A model generated the notes under the pieces. It did no database searches. It saw only the letters and a list, made by a program, of their open reading frames with translations, and was not told the origin of the DNA. From Pseudonocardiales bacterium (lineage in GTDB: Bacteria > Actinomycetota > Actinomycetes > Mycobacteriales > Pseudonocardiaceae), in assembly GCA_025465385.1 (NCBI GenBank), contig JAODNG010000161.1, positions 1-16,357 on the forward strand: a DNA stretch of 16,357 bases. Direction: 5' to 3'. The translations under genes were made by a program, and so were the position numbers. Below are positions 5,709 through 12,742 of this stretch, in pieces (position 1 is the stretch's first letter; every line of letters starts with the position of its first letter).

Positions 5709-8645
5709 GTGACGATGGCCAGCGCTGTTAGCTCATTCTGCTACGTGGAAAGCAACCGGCGTCTCGTGTCGGGACGTGTCCGGGAACTCGCTATGCTGCG
5801 AGCCGAACAGCACCGCAGCACGCTCGGTGAGCTGCGAGTGGCCTTGGTGCTCGGCCACGCGGGGCTGGGGAAAACGCGGCTCGCGGCCGACCTGGTACCT
5901 CACGGCAATGAGTGCGCCGTAGGGCTGATCGCGCACAATTGTCTCTTCAAGGGTATGCCGCCGCTCGGTCCCTGGGCTGACGCTCTTAATCTGCATGCAA
6001 ATGGCCTGGATCCTGATCGAGTCTGCCGCGTATGCGGGAGCGGGCTTGGCGGTCTGCCAGCGCTCGTCCGCCGTGCCGATATCGCCCACGACGCGGCTTC
6101 GTGCGCGGAAGCTCTTCGCTACCATTTCGTCGAGTGGATCCCCGGCCTGCTCGCCGCCGCTAGCGCTGACCGGCCCGTCGTCGTGATCCTCGACGACGCT
6201 CACCGCAGCGACGATGCAGTGTGGGAGATGCTGCTACGGCTCGCGCGGGACTGTGCAAGCAGCCGTCTGTTCGTACTCGCCACGGCCCGGCCGGCAGAGC
6301 TGGCCAGGAACCGGACGGCCCTTGCGGTGCTGCATGCCCTGGAGCAGGAGGCGCGGATACACCGGGTTATGCTCGCGCCGCTTTCCCGGCAGGACATCCG
6401 GGAGCTGACGGCTGACACCCTTCAGGGAGACCGCGTGCCGCCAGCGCTGGCGGACTGGTTGACGGCTCGCGCGCAGGGCAACCCGCGGTTCGCTGTGGGG
6501 CTGCTGGAGGCATTGATCGGGTCCGATGCAGACTTCCAGGCGCCGGCCTTGGGCCGGATTCCGGACAGGCTGGCCCGATGGATACGCACCGAGCTGGCGC
6601 AACTCGACCCGTTGTCCCTGACCCTCCTTGAGCTGCTCGCGGTTGCCGGCGGCTCGGTGGATCCAGACCACCTCGCCCGGATCTCAAGGTCGCCGATCGA
6701 GAACGTGGCGGTGGCCCTGGAGCAGCTCGCACGTGCCGGCACGGTCGTCGAGCAGCTGCGTGAGGGGTCCCTTGGCTACACGCTCGTCCATGCGCTCACC
6801 CGGGAGGTGCTGTACGCCGACATCGGTGCCGCCAGGCGGCGGATGATGCACCGGCAGGTGGCCGCGGCGCTGCTTGAGTCCGGACGGAATGAGGCTGCGG
6901 CATCGCACTACATTCGCGCAGCGCAGACAGGGGACGGCGAGGCGATCGCCGCGCTGATCGAGATGGTCCGTCGAGCCCACCAGCGCGGGCTGAGTTCCCT
7001 GGAGTGGCAGACCGTCTCGACGTTGCAAGATCTCCTGCCGGCGGGCGATGAGCGCTGGTGCGAGGTGTTCACTGCGTTGGGCGTGCGGACGAATTGGGGC
7101 ATCGTCGATCGGACCGAGCACTATGTGGCCGATGTCGCCGCGGTACAGCGGATGCGGCAGCTGCTCGTCGGGGTCGGTGACCTGCAACGGCAAACCGACC
7201 TCCGGTTGTGGCTCGCGGGTTTGTTCGCCTACGGGGCGGGTGACGTCGATGCGGGCGCACGGGAGTGCCGGCAGGCCCTGGCCTTATGCCAGCAGGCCGG
7301 CCGCCACGTCGCGGCTCGGTCAGCGGGGGTTGAGCTGGCCAAAATTCGCGGTTGGGGCGGTGACCTGCGCGGCGAAGAGCTTGCGGCGCGACAGTTGTTG
7401 AGCGAGGCAGAGCGGGACGGAGATCAACGAGGGATCGCGGAGGCACTCGGGGCGTTGGGTCACACTCTCGGCTGGCAAGGCCGTTTCGATGCGGCCGAGA
7501 ACGTCCTCCTGCGTAGCGTCGAGATGGCCACCGCAGCGGTGCACTTCTCGTGGATGTCGCAGAGCCTGGCGCTGCTCGCTTGCCTGGATGCCTGCCGAGG
7601 CCACCTGGTCTCCGCACGCACCCGGTGTACCGAGGCCGCCGCGTCCAGCCCACACGATGACCCGACGATCGGACGCTGCAGCGAGTTCATCGAACTTCTC
7701 GCCGGGGATCTGACCATGGCACAAGCGCATGCACGGCAAGCAGAGCGCCACGAGCCGGCGGATCGATCCCGGGTGCCGATCCGGCTGGCAGCCCGGGCGG
7801 CGATGGCGGCAGCGGAGCGGGGCGATCTCACCGAAGGTCGCCGGCACCTCAACGGCATGACACGCACCGACATCGGGGGCCTGGGAATTATTGAGCCCTT
7901 GTACTGGTGGGCCCAGGGTGTGGTGGCCAGGGCCGAGGGCCAGTTGACCACCGCGGTCGTCGCACTCCAGCGTGCGGTCGACCGCTACTCGGCGATGGGC
8001 GCCTATGCCCTGAGAGGGTTTGCTCTCGTGGACTTGGCCGAGGTCACGGTGATCGTCGGCGATGGCGTCGCTGCGGCCGGCGTCGCGCAATTGGCCGAAG
8101 ACAACGCCCGCCGCACCGGCGCGCCCATCCACCAGACGCTGCATCTGCTGGCCACGGCGTGGGCGCTGATTGGGCGGGGGCACCAGGCGGCGGCGGCGCG
8201 AGCCGCGTTGCGTGCGGTCGATGGCTTCAGCGGTCGCGGATATGTGCTCCTGGCGGCGCGTGCCCGCGTCACCTACGCAGAAGCGATCCAACGATGTGAT
8301 CGCGGCGCGGCAGAGGAAGCATTGCGCGAGGCAGCCAACGCATTCGACGCATGCGGCGCCATGGTGCGGCATCAGCAGGTTTGCTCGCGCCTCAAGCAAC
8401 TCGTGTCAGGCGGACAGTGCACCGCGCGTGCCGAACTCGGCCCCGGGTCGCTCACCAGACGCGAGCGGCAGGTCGCCGAGCTGGCCGCGGGTGGCTACAC
8501 AGCCTCGCAGATCGCCACCCGGCTGTACATCGGTGTGCGCACCGTAGAAACCCACCTCGCTCGCGGCTACCGCAAACTCGGAGTGACCTGCAAGCAACAG
8601 CTGGTGCGCCGCGCCGCGGAGTTCGGGTTCACGCCAGATCCGTAG
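5709..8645 (+). CDS. LAL-type (large ATP-binding LuxR) transcriptional regulator
   Basis: A 978-aa STAND/LAL regulator. The N-terminus has the family LVSGRVREL entry (19-27), Walker A GHAGLGKT (49-56), Walker B VVVILDDAH (157-165) and a sensor-like ATARP (191-195). A long alpha-helical, TPR-like middle follows (about 370-890). The C-terminus is a GerE/LuxR helix-turn-helix (LTRRERQVAELAAGGYTASQ, then RTVETHLARGYRKLGV; 915-978). LAL proteins are usually pathway-specific activators of secondary-metabolite clusters. Start is GTG 5709, with ATG 5715 an equally good alternative; only weak purines precede either. It is the last gene before the shell/terpene cluster, in the same direction, with 184 bases between them containing two identical palindromes. 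A role in controlling the cluster is therefore likely but inferred. Confidence 0.9.
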   Translation: MTMASAVSSFCYVESNRRLVSGRVRELAMLRAEQHRSTLGELRVALVLGHAGLGKTRLAADLVPHGNECAVGLIAHNCLFKGMPPLGPWADALNLHANGLDPDRVCRVCGSGLGGLPALVRRADIAHDAASCAEALRYHFVEWIPGLLAAASADRPVVVILDDAHRSDDAVWEMLLRLARDCASSRLFVLATARPAELARNRTALAVLHALEQEARIHRVMLAPLSRQDIRELTADTLQGDRVPPALADWLTARAQGNPRFAVGLLEALIGSDADFQAPALGRIPDRLARWIRTELAQLDPLSLTLLELLAVAGGSVDPDHLARISRSPIENVAVALEQLARAGTVVEQLREGSLGYTLVHALTREVLYADIGAARRRMMHRQVAAALLESGRNEAAASHYIRAAQTGDGEAIAALIEMVRRAHQRGLSSLEWQTVSTLQDLLPAGDERWCEVFTALGVRTNWGIVDRTEHYVADVAAVQRMRQLLVGVGDLQRQTDLRLWLAGLFAYGAGDVDAGARECRQALALCQQAGRHVAARSAGVELAKIRGWGGDLRGEELAARQLLSEAERDGDQRGIAEALGALGHTLGWQGRFDAAENVLLRSVEMATAAVHFSWMSQSLALLACLDACRGHLVSARTRCTEAAASSPHDDPTIGRCSEFIELLAGDLTMAQAHARQAERHEPADRSRVPIRLAARAAMAAAERGDLTEGRRHLNGMTRTDIGGLGIIEPLYWWAQGVVARAEGQLTTAVVALQRAVDRYSAMGAYALRGFALVDLAEVTVIVGDGVAAAGVAQLAEDNARRTGAPIHQTLHLLATAWALIGRGHQAAAARAALRAVDGFSGRGYVLLAARARVTYAEAIQRCDRGAAEEALREAANAFDACGAMVRHQQVCSRLKQLVSGGQCTARAELGPGSLTRRERQVAELAAGGYTASQIATRLYIGVRTVETHLARGYRKLGVTCKQQLVRRAAEFGFTPDP

Positions 8646-8655
8646 TTTCTACGGA
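8639..8655. promoter_or_regulatory. 17-bp palindrome, copy 1
   Basis: TCCGTAGTTTCTACGGA is a perfect 7-bp inverted repeat around TTT. It overlaps the last codons and stop of the LAL gene. An identical copy starts 65 bases later, about six helical turns on. The pair is probably an operator for the downstream shell/terpene cluster. A 3-base loop makes a transcript terminator less likely. Confidence 0.6.
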
Positions 8656-8703
8656 CCCGGCGACACGCCGAACAGGTTTACCGGACCAGGTTCAGTATTC
8701 GGG

Positions 8704-8720
8704 TCCGTAGTTTCTACGGA
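8704..8720. promoter_or_regulatory. 17-bp palindrome, copy 2
   Basis: Identical in all 17 bases to the copy at 8639-8655. It lies directly upstream of a possible promoter (TGTCAC 8721-8726, 16 bases, TAGAGT 8743-8748), which is the position expected of an activator site abutting the -35 box. The likely binder is the LAL protein encoded just upstream, though this is unproven. Confidence 0.6.
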
Positions 8721-8748
8721 TGTCACCTTGCGTGGTGATTCCTAGAGT
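8721..8748 (+). promoter_or_regulatory. Weak candidate promoter of the encapsulin/terpene cluster
   Basis: TGTCAC and TAGAGT with a 16-base spacer give only partial matches to -35/-10 consensus, as expected for an activator-dependent promoter. It lies about 80 bases upstream of the preferred shell-1 start. A GACTGT sequence at 8771-8776 recalls the half-sites seen before the LAL gene. Confidence 0.3.
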
Positions 8749-8829
8749 ATGTCGTGACCATGACACTAATGACTGTCAATGATGACCCCGCTGCGGGTAT
8801 CGATACGGATAAGATCGGTGGTGTGTGGC

Positions 8830-10374
8830 GTGACTGAGTCGGTGCAGGTGGAGTCGGGTGTGAACGGTCAGCAATCGCAGAATGGTCAACGTCCGCAGTT
8901 GAGTTTGGCTACGGATGTGGCCCGCAATCTGGCGACGACGACCAAGTCCCAGCCGCAAATGCAAGAGATCACGTCGCGCTGGTTGCTGCGGGTGCTGCCG
9001 TGGGTAGAGGCCGCGGGCGGAACTTTCCGGGTGAACCGCCGGGCGAACTACACGGTCGGCGATGGCCGGATAGAGTTCACGATGAACGGTGACGAATCGA
9101 TCCACGTCATCCCCGCTGAACTGCGCGAACTGCCGATGCTGCGGAATTTCACTGATTATCCGGGCGTACTGGAGGAGATAGCAAACCAGTTCGAGCTACA
9201 AGACGTCCCGCCCGGCGGCATAGTCGTGCAGGAGGGTGACAACGCTAACCAGCTGTTCCTCATCGCCCACGGCAAGCTCAACAAGATCGGTCCTGGCAAG
9301 TACGGTGAACCGACAGTGTTGGAGACCCTCTCCGACGGCGGCTATTTCGGCGATCGCGAGCTGGTCATCGAGGGCGGCGACACCTGGACCTACACAGTCA
9401 AAGCGGTGACGTCGTGCAAGGTGCTAGCGCTGTCCGAGCAGGCATTTCAACGAGTATGTGATCAAAATGATCCGTTGCGGGAAAGCATCAACCGGTACCG
9501 GGCTACTCTGAACCAACACCAGAACGAACATGGTGAGGCCGCGATCAAGCTGAACGCGGGCCATCCGCAGGAACACCCGCTGGATGGGACTTTCGCCGAT
9601 TATGAGCTGAACCCCCGGGAATATCAACTCAGCGTCGCCCAGACCGTGCTGCGAGTCCACACCCGGGTGGCGGATCTGTTCAACAACCCGATGAACCAGG
9701 TCGAGGAACAGCTCAGGTTGACGATCGAGGCGCTGCGGGAAAAGCAAGAAGAAGAACTGATGAACAACAAGGACTTCGGTCTTTTGCACCAGACCGCGTT
9801 CTCCCAACGGATCAGTACCCGTACCGGGCCGCCCACACCCGACGATCTCGACGAGCTACTGGCCACGGTGTGGAAGGATCCGGCTGTTTTCCTGGCTCAT
9901 CCCCGAACCATCGCCGCGTTCGGTCGGGAATGTAACCGTCAGGGCGTCTATCCGCACAGCATCGACCTCAATGGTCACATGATGCCGGCCTGGCGCGGAA
10001 TACCACTTCTTCCCTGCGGCAAAATTCCCGTCACCCGCTACCAGACCAGCTCCATTGTGCTGATGCGCACCGGCTTGGAGAAGCAGGGCGTGGTCGGTCT
10101 GCACCAGACTGGCCTACCCGACGAGGTCCAGCCCGGACTGAACGTCCGCTTCATGGGCATCGATGACAAGGCCATCATGTCCTACCTGGTCAGTGCCTAC
10201 TATTCAGCGGCCATCATGGTTCCCGATGCGATTGGCATCCTCGAAAACGTCGAGATATCGCGTTTCGACGATTTGTCGGCGCCTGTTACTTCGCGGCCGT
10301 CTGCCTCCACGGGATCGACGGAATCTGCCACTGAGCCGTCACCACCCTCGGGATCGTCGAAAAAGTCGAAATAA
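8830..10374 (+). CDS. Family 2B encapsulin shell protein 1 (cyclic-nucleotide-binding-like insert)
   Basis: A 514-aa HK97-fold nanocompartment shell subunit. After a disordered N-terminal arm (1-35) comes the conserved segment TTTKSQPQMQEITSRWLLRV and WVEAAGGTFRVNRR (37-71). A cNMP-binding-like insert follows (about 98-225, with IAHGKLNKIGPGKYGE and the cassette YFGDRELVIEGGDTWTYTV). The main HK97 part spans 235-478 (NPREYQLSVAQTVLRVHTRV, AHPRTIAAFGRECNRQGVYP, GIDDKAIMSYLVSAYYSAAI). A Ser/Thr/Pro tail ends KKSK. Such shells assemble into icosahedral particles around terpene cyclases. GTG 8830 (MTESVQVESG) is chosen because its position and sequence align with the second shell gene; an in-frame ATG at 8779 would add 17 unrelated residues. 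Shine-Dalgarno support is poor. It is the first gene of the cluster, 33 bases before the geosmin synthase. Confidence 0.9.
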   Translation: MTESVQVESGVNGQQSQNGQRPQLSLATDVARNLATTTKSQPQMQEITSRWLLRVLPWVEAAGGTFRVNRRANYTVGDGRIEFTMNGDESIHVIPAELRELPMLRNFTDYPGVLEEIANQFELQDVPPGGIVVQEGDNANQLFLIAHGKLNKIGPGKYGEPTVLETLSDGGYFGDRELVIEGGDTWTYTVKAVTSCKVLALSEQAFQRVCDQNDPLRESINRYRATLNQHQNEHGEAAIKLNAGHPQEHPLDGTFADYELNPREYQLSVAQTVLRVHTRVADLFNNPMNQVEEQLRLTIEALREKQEEELMNNKDFGLLHQTAFSQRISTRTGPPTPDDLDELLATVWKDPAVFLAHPRTIAAFGRECNRQGVYPHSIDLNGHMMPAWRGIPLLPCGKIPVTRYQTSSIVLMRTGLEKQGVVGLHQTGLPDEVQPGLNVRFMGIDDKAIMSYLVSAYYSAAIMVPDAIGILENVEISRFDDLSAPVTSRPSASTGSTESATEPSPPSGSSKKSK

Positions 10375-10407
10375 CGCGCTCTTTCGTACATCAACTGAGG
10401 GCTAATC

Positions 10408-12645
10408 ATGCAACCCTATGAGCTGCCAGACTTCTACATGCCGTACCCGGCGCGATTAAACCTTCACCTGGACATGGCCCGCATGCACACCAAGGCGTGG
10501 GCGCGGGAGATGGGAATGTTGGACGCGCCGCCAGAGGAGCACGGAGCAGAGGTCTGGGACGAGGCCAAGTTCGATTCCATGGACTTCGCTCTACTGTGCG
10601 CATACACCCATCCCGACGCGCCAAGCCACGAGCTGGACCTGGTAACCGACTGGTACGTTTGGGTATTTTTTTTCGACGATCATTTTCTTGAAGTCTATAA
10701 AAGAAGTCGTGATCAGGCCGGTGCGAAAAAATACCTCGACGGGCTGCCTGCGTTCATGCCAACCGATCTCGCCAGCTATCCGCCGGAGCCGACAAATCCG
10801 GTTGAGCGTGGACTGATCGATCTGTGGGCGCGTACCGTCCCCATGAGGTCGATGGAATGGCGACGGAGGTTCTTCGAGAGCACGAAGAACCTCCTGTACG
10901 AGTCGACGTGGGAGCTCTCCAATATCAGCGGAAGCCGCTTCCCGAACCCGATTGAGTACATTGAGATGCGTCGCAAGGTCGGTGGCGCTCCATGGTCTGC
11001 CGACCTCGTGGAGCACGCCACGTTCGTCGAGGTACCGGTCAGGATCGCGAACAGCCGGCCGATGCGTGTTCTGAAGGACAGCTTCGCCGACGCCGTGCAC
11101 CTGCGCAACGACCTCTTCTCCTACCAGCGCGAAACCCAGCAAGAAGGCGAGATCAACAACTGCGTCCTCGTACTGGAGCGTTTTTTCGACATCGCCCCGC
11201 AGCGCGCTGCTCACCTGACCAACGATATCCTGACCTCCCGCCTGCAACAGTTCGAGAACACGGCCCTCACGGAGTTGCCTGCTCTGTTCGAGGAGTTCGC
11301 CCTGAGCCCGCCGGAACGGGAAAGCGCCCTGCTGTACGTGAAGGGCCTGCAGGATTGGCAATCGGGTGGCCATGAGTGGCACCTGCGCTCGAGCCGATAT
11401 ATGAATGAAACCGTGAATCGTGAACCATCGGTGTTAGAGCGGCTGCTCGGGGGGCCCACCGGCTTGGGCAGTTCGGCAGCACAGATCAAGCTGTCACCCG
11501 ACGCCTTGGGCCTACAGAGGGTCAAAAGCTACGCATATGTATCGCACGAAACAGTGGGACCTACTACGTTGCCCAAATTCTACATGCCGTACACCGCCCG
11601 GGTTAATGCCGATCTCGAGCGGTCTCGTCAGCATTGCGTTGATTGGGCGCGCCAGATGGGGATGCTGGAGACGCTCCCCGGCGGTATAGGAATCTGGGAT
11701 GAGGAGAACCTTGCATCATTTGATTTCGCTGTCTGCGCGGCGCGGATTCATCCGGACGCATCGGGTCCTGAACTCGATCTGTCCTCAGCATGGCTAACCT
11801 GGGGGACCTACGGAGACGACTACTTCCCGGCGGTGTTCGGGACGACCCGGGACATGGCAGGCGCGAAGGTATTCAACGCAAGACTGCCGATGTTCATGCC
11901 ACTAGATTGTGACGCTACGCCACCGCCGGCCAACCCGTTTGAAACAGGTCTGGCCGACCTGTGGATCCGCACGGCGTCGCCGATGACGATCGATCAGCGG
12001 CGTCAATTCCGACAAGGTGTCGAGAACATGACAACAAGCTGGCTATGGGAGCTCGCGAACCATATCCAGCATCGCATTCCCGACCCGGTCGACTACATCG
12101 AGATGCGGCGCAAGACCTTCGGCTCAGACATGACGATGAGCCTGGCACGTATCACGCAGGCCGAGGAACTTCCGCCCGAGATCTTCCGCACCCGACCGAT
12201 GCGTGGGCTGGAGAACTCGGCCAGTGACTACGCCTGCTTTACCAACGATATTTTCTCCTACCAGAAGGAAATCGAGTTTGAAGGTGAGGTTCACAACTGT
12301 GTGCTGGTCGCGCAGAAGTTCCTCGACATAGATCGCGAGCGAGCAGTCTCGGTCGTCAACGACCTGATGACTTCGCGTATGTTGCAATTCGAGCGCATCA
12401 TCGCCACCGAATTACCCGTCCTGGTAGACGAGTTCAACCTAGATACGGATGCTCGCGAGGCCCTGGATGGCTACGTCGTGGGCCTGCAGGACTGGATGGC
12501 TGGAATTCTCGACTGGCACATGTTGACCGGCCGGTATGGCGAGTCAGCATTGAGACGCCGCTATCAGATGCCTCCACAGCGGCTCGGTGGGCCGAGCGGG
12601 CTGGGCACTTCCGCGGCCTTCATCAGCGAGTTACTGCGCGCATGA
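10408..12645 (+). CDS. geoA: Geosmin synthase (bifunctional germacradienol/geosmin terpene cyclase)
   Basis: A 745-aa protein of two fused class I terpene cyclase domains, the length and layout of GeoA. The N-terminal domain (1-340) would turn farnesyl diphosphate into germacradienol: FFFDDHFLE (87-95) and NDLFSYQRE (234-242). The C-terminal domain (about 385-715) would turn germacradienol into geosmin: GDDYFP (469-474) and NDIFSYQKE (613-621). All metal-binding motifs are intact. The interdomain linker carries GGPTGLGSSAAQI (348-360) and the extreme C-terminus carries GGPSGLGTSAAFI (727-739), near-copies of motifs in the neighbouring cyclase and probable shell-docking peptides. ATG 10408 has GAGG 8 bases upstream. 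It lies between shell 1 and the MIB-type cyclase, which implies encapsulation. Confidence 0.92.
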   Translation: MQPYELPDFYMPYPARLNLHLDMARMHTKAWAREMGMLDAPPEEHGAEVWDEAKFDSMDFALLCAYTHPDAPSHELDLVTDWYVWVFFFDDHFLEVYKRSRDQAGAKKYLDGLPAFMPTDLASYPPEPTNPVERGLIDLWARTVPMRSMEWRRRFFESTKNLLYESTWELSNISGSRFPNPIEYIEMRRKVGGAPWSADLVEHATFVEVPVRIANSRPMRVLKDSFADAVHLRNDLFSYQRETQQEGEINNCVLVLERFFDIAPQRAAHLTNDILTSRLQQFENTALTELPALFEEFALSPPERESALLYVKGLQDWQSGGHEWHLRSSRYMNETVNREPSVLERLLGGPTGLGSSAAQIKLSPDALGLQRVKSYAYVSHETVGPTTLPKFYMPYTARVNADLERSRQHCVDWARQMGMLETLPGGIGIWDEENLASFDFAVCAARIHPDASGPELDLSSAWLTWGTYGDDYFPAVFGTTRDMAGAKVFNARLPMFMPLDCDATPPPANPFETGLADLWIRTASPMTIDQRRQFRQGVENMTTSWLWELANHIQHRIPDPVDYIEMRRKTFGSDMTMSLARITQAEELPPEIFRTRPMRGLENSASDYACFTNDIFSYQKEIEFEGEVHNCVLVAQKFLDIDRERAVSVVNDLMTSRMLQFERIIATELPVLVDEFNLDTDAREALDGYVVGLQDWMAGILDWHMLTGRYGESALRRRYQMPPQRLGGPSGLGTSAAFISELLRA
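11449..11487 (+). other. Putative encapsulin cargo motif 1 (geosmin synthase linker)
   Basis: Encodes GGPTGLGSSAAQI in the linker between the two cyclase domains. It lies outside catalytic motifs and matches the three other copies in this cluster at the protein level. Confidence 0.6.
12586..12624 (+). other. Putative encapsulin cargo motif 2 (geosmin synthase C-terminus)
   Basis: Encodes GGPSGLGTSAAFI, six residues from the C-terminal end of the geosmin synthase, after a short Pro/Arg-containing linker. A terminal position is typical of encapsulin targeting peptides. Confidence 0.6.
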
Positions 12646-12732
12646 ATCAGTCCGGCTCGGGCGGTTCGGATCCAGCGCCGGCTCAGTTACCCGGTCGGCG
12701 ATCGGTGGGTGCGCTTCATCGACCACTAACAA

Positions 12733-12738
12733 AGGAGG
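12733..12738 (+). promoter_or_regulatory. Ribosome-binding site deciding the MIB-type cyclase start
   Basis: AGGAGG lies 4 bases before GTG 12743 and 10 bases before the in-frame GTG 12749. It rules out the longer in-frame start at 12587, which lies inside the geosmin synthase gene. Confidence 0.7.
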
Positions 12739-12742
12739 ACCG

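Noticed and set aside
7320..8399. 359-codon minus-strand ORF inside the LAL gene
   Set aside because: It is antisense to the clearly coding TPR-like region and is a high-GC shadow frame with no recognisable motif.
8779..8829. ATG start of shell 1 at 8779
   Set aside because: The extra 17 residues have no counterpart in shell 2, and the GTG-ACT/GTG-ACC starts of the two paralogues align.
12587..12742. In-frame N-terminal extension of the MIB-type cyclase starting inside geoA
   Set aside because: It overlaps the geosmin synthase coding end, has no ribosome-binding site and gives an unrelated sequence; AGGAGG at 12733-12738 supports GTG 12743 (or 12749).
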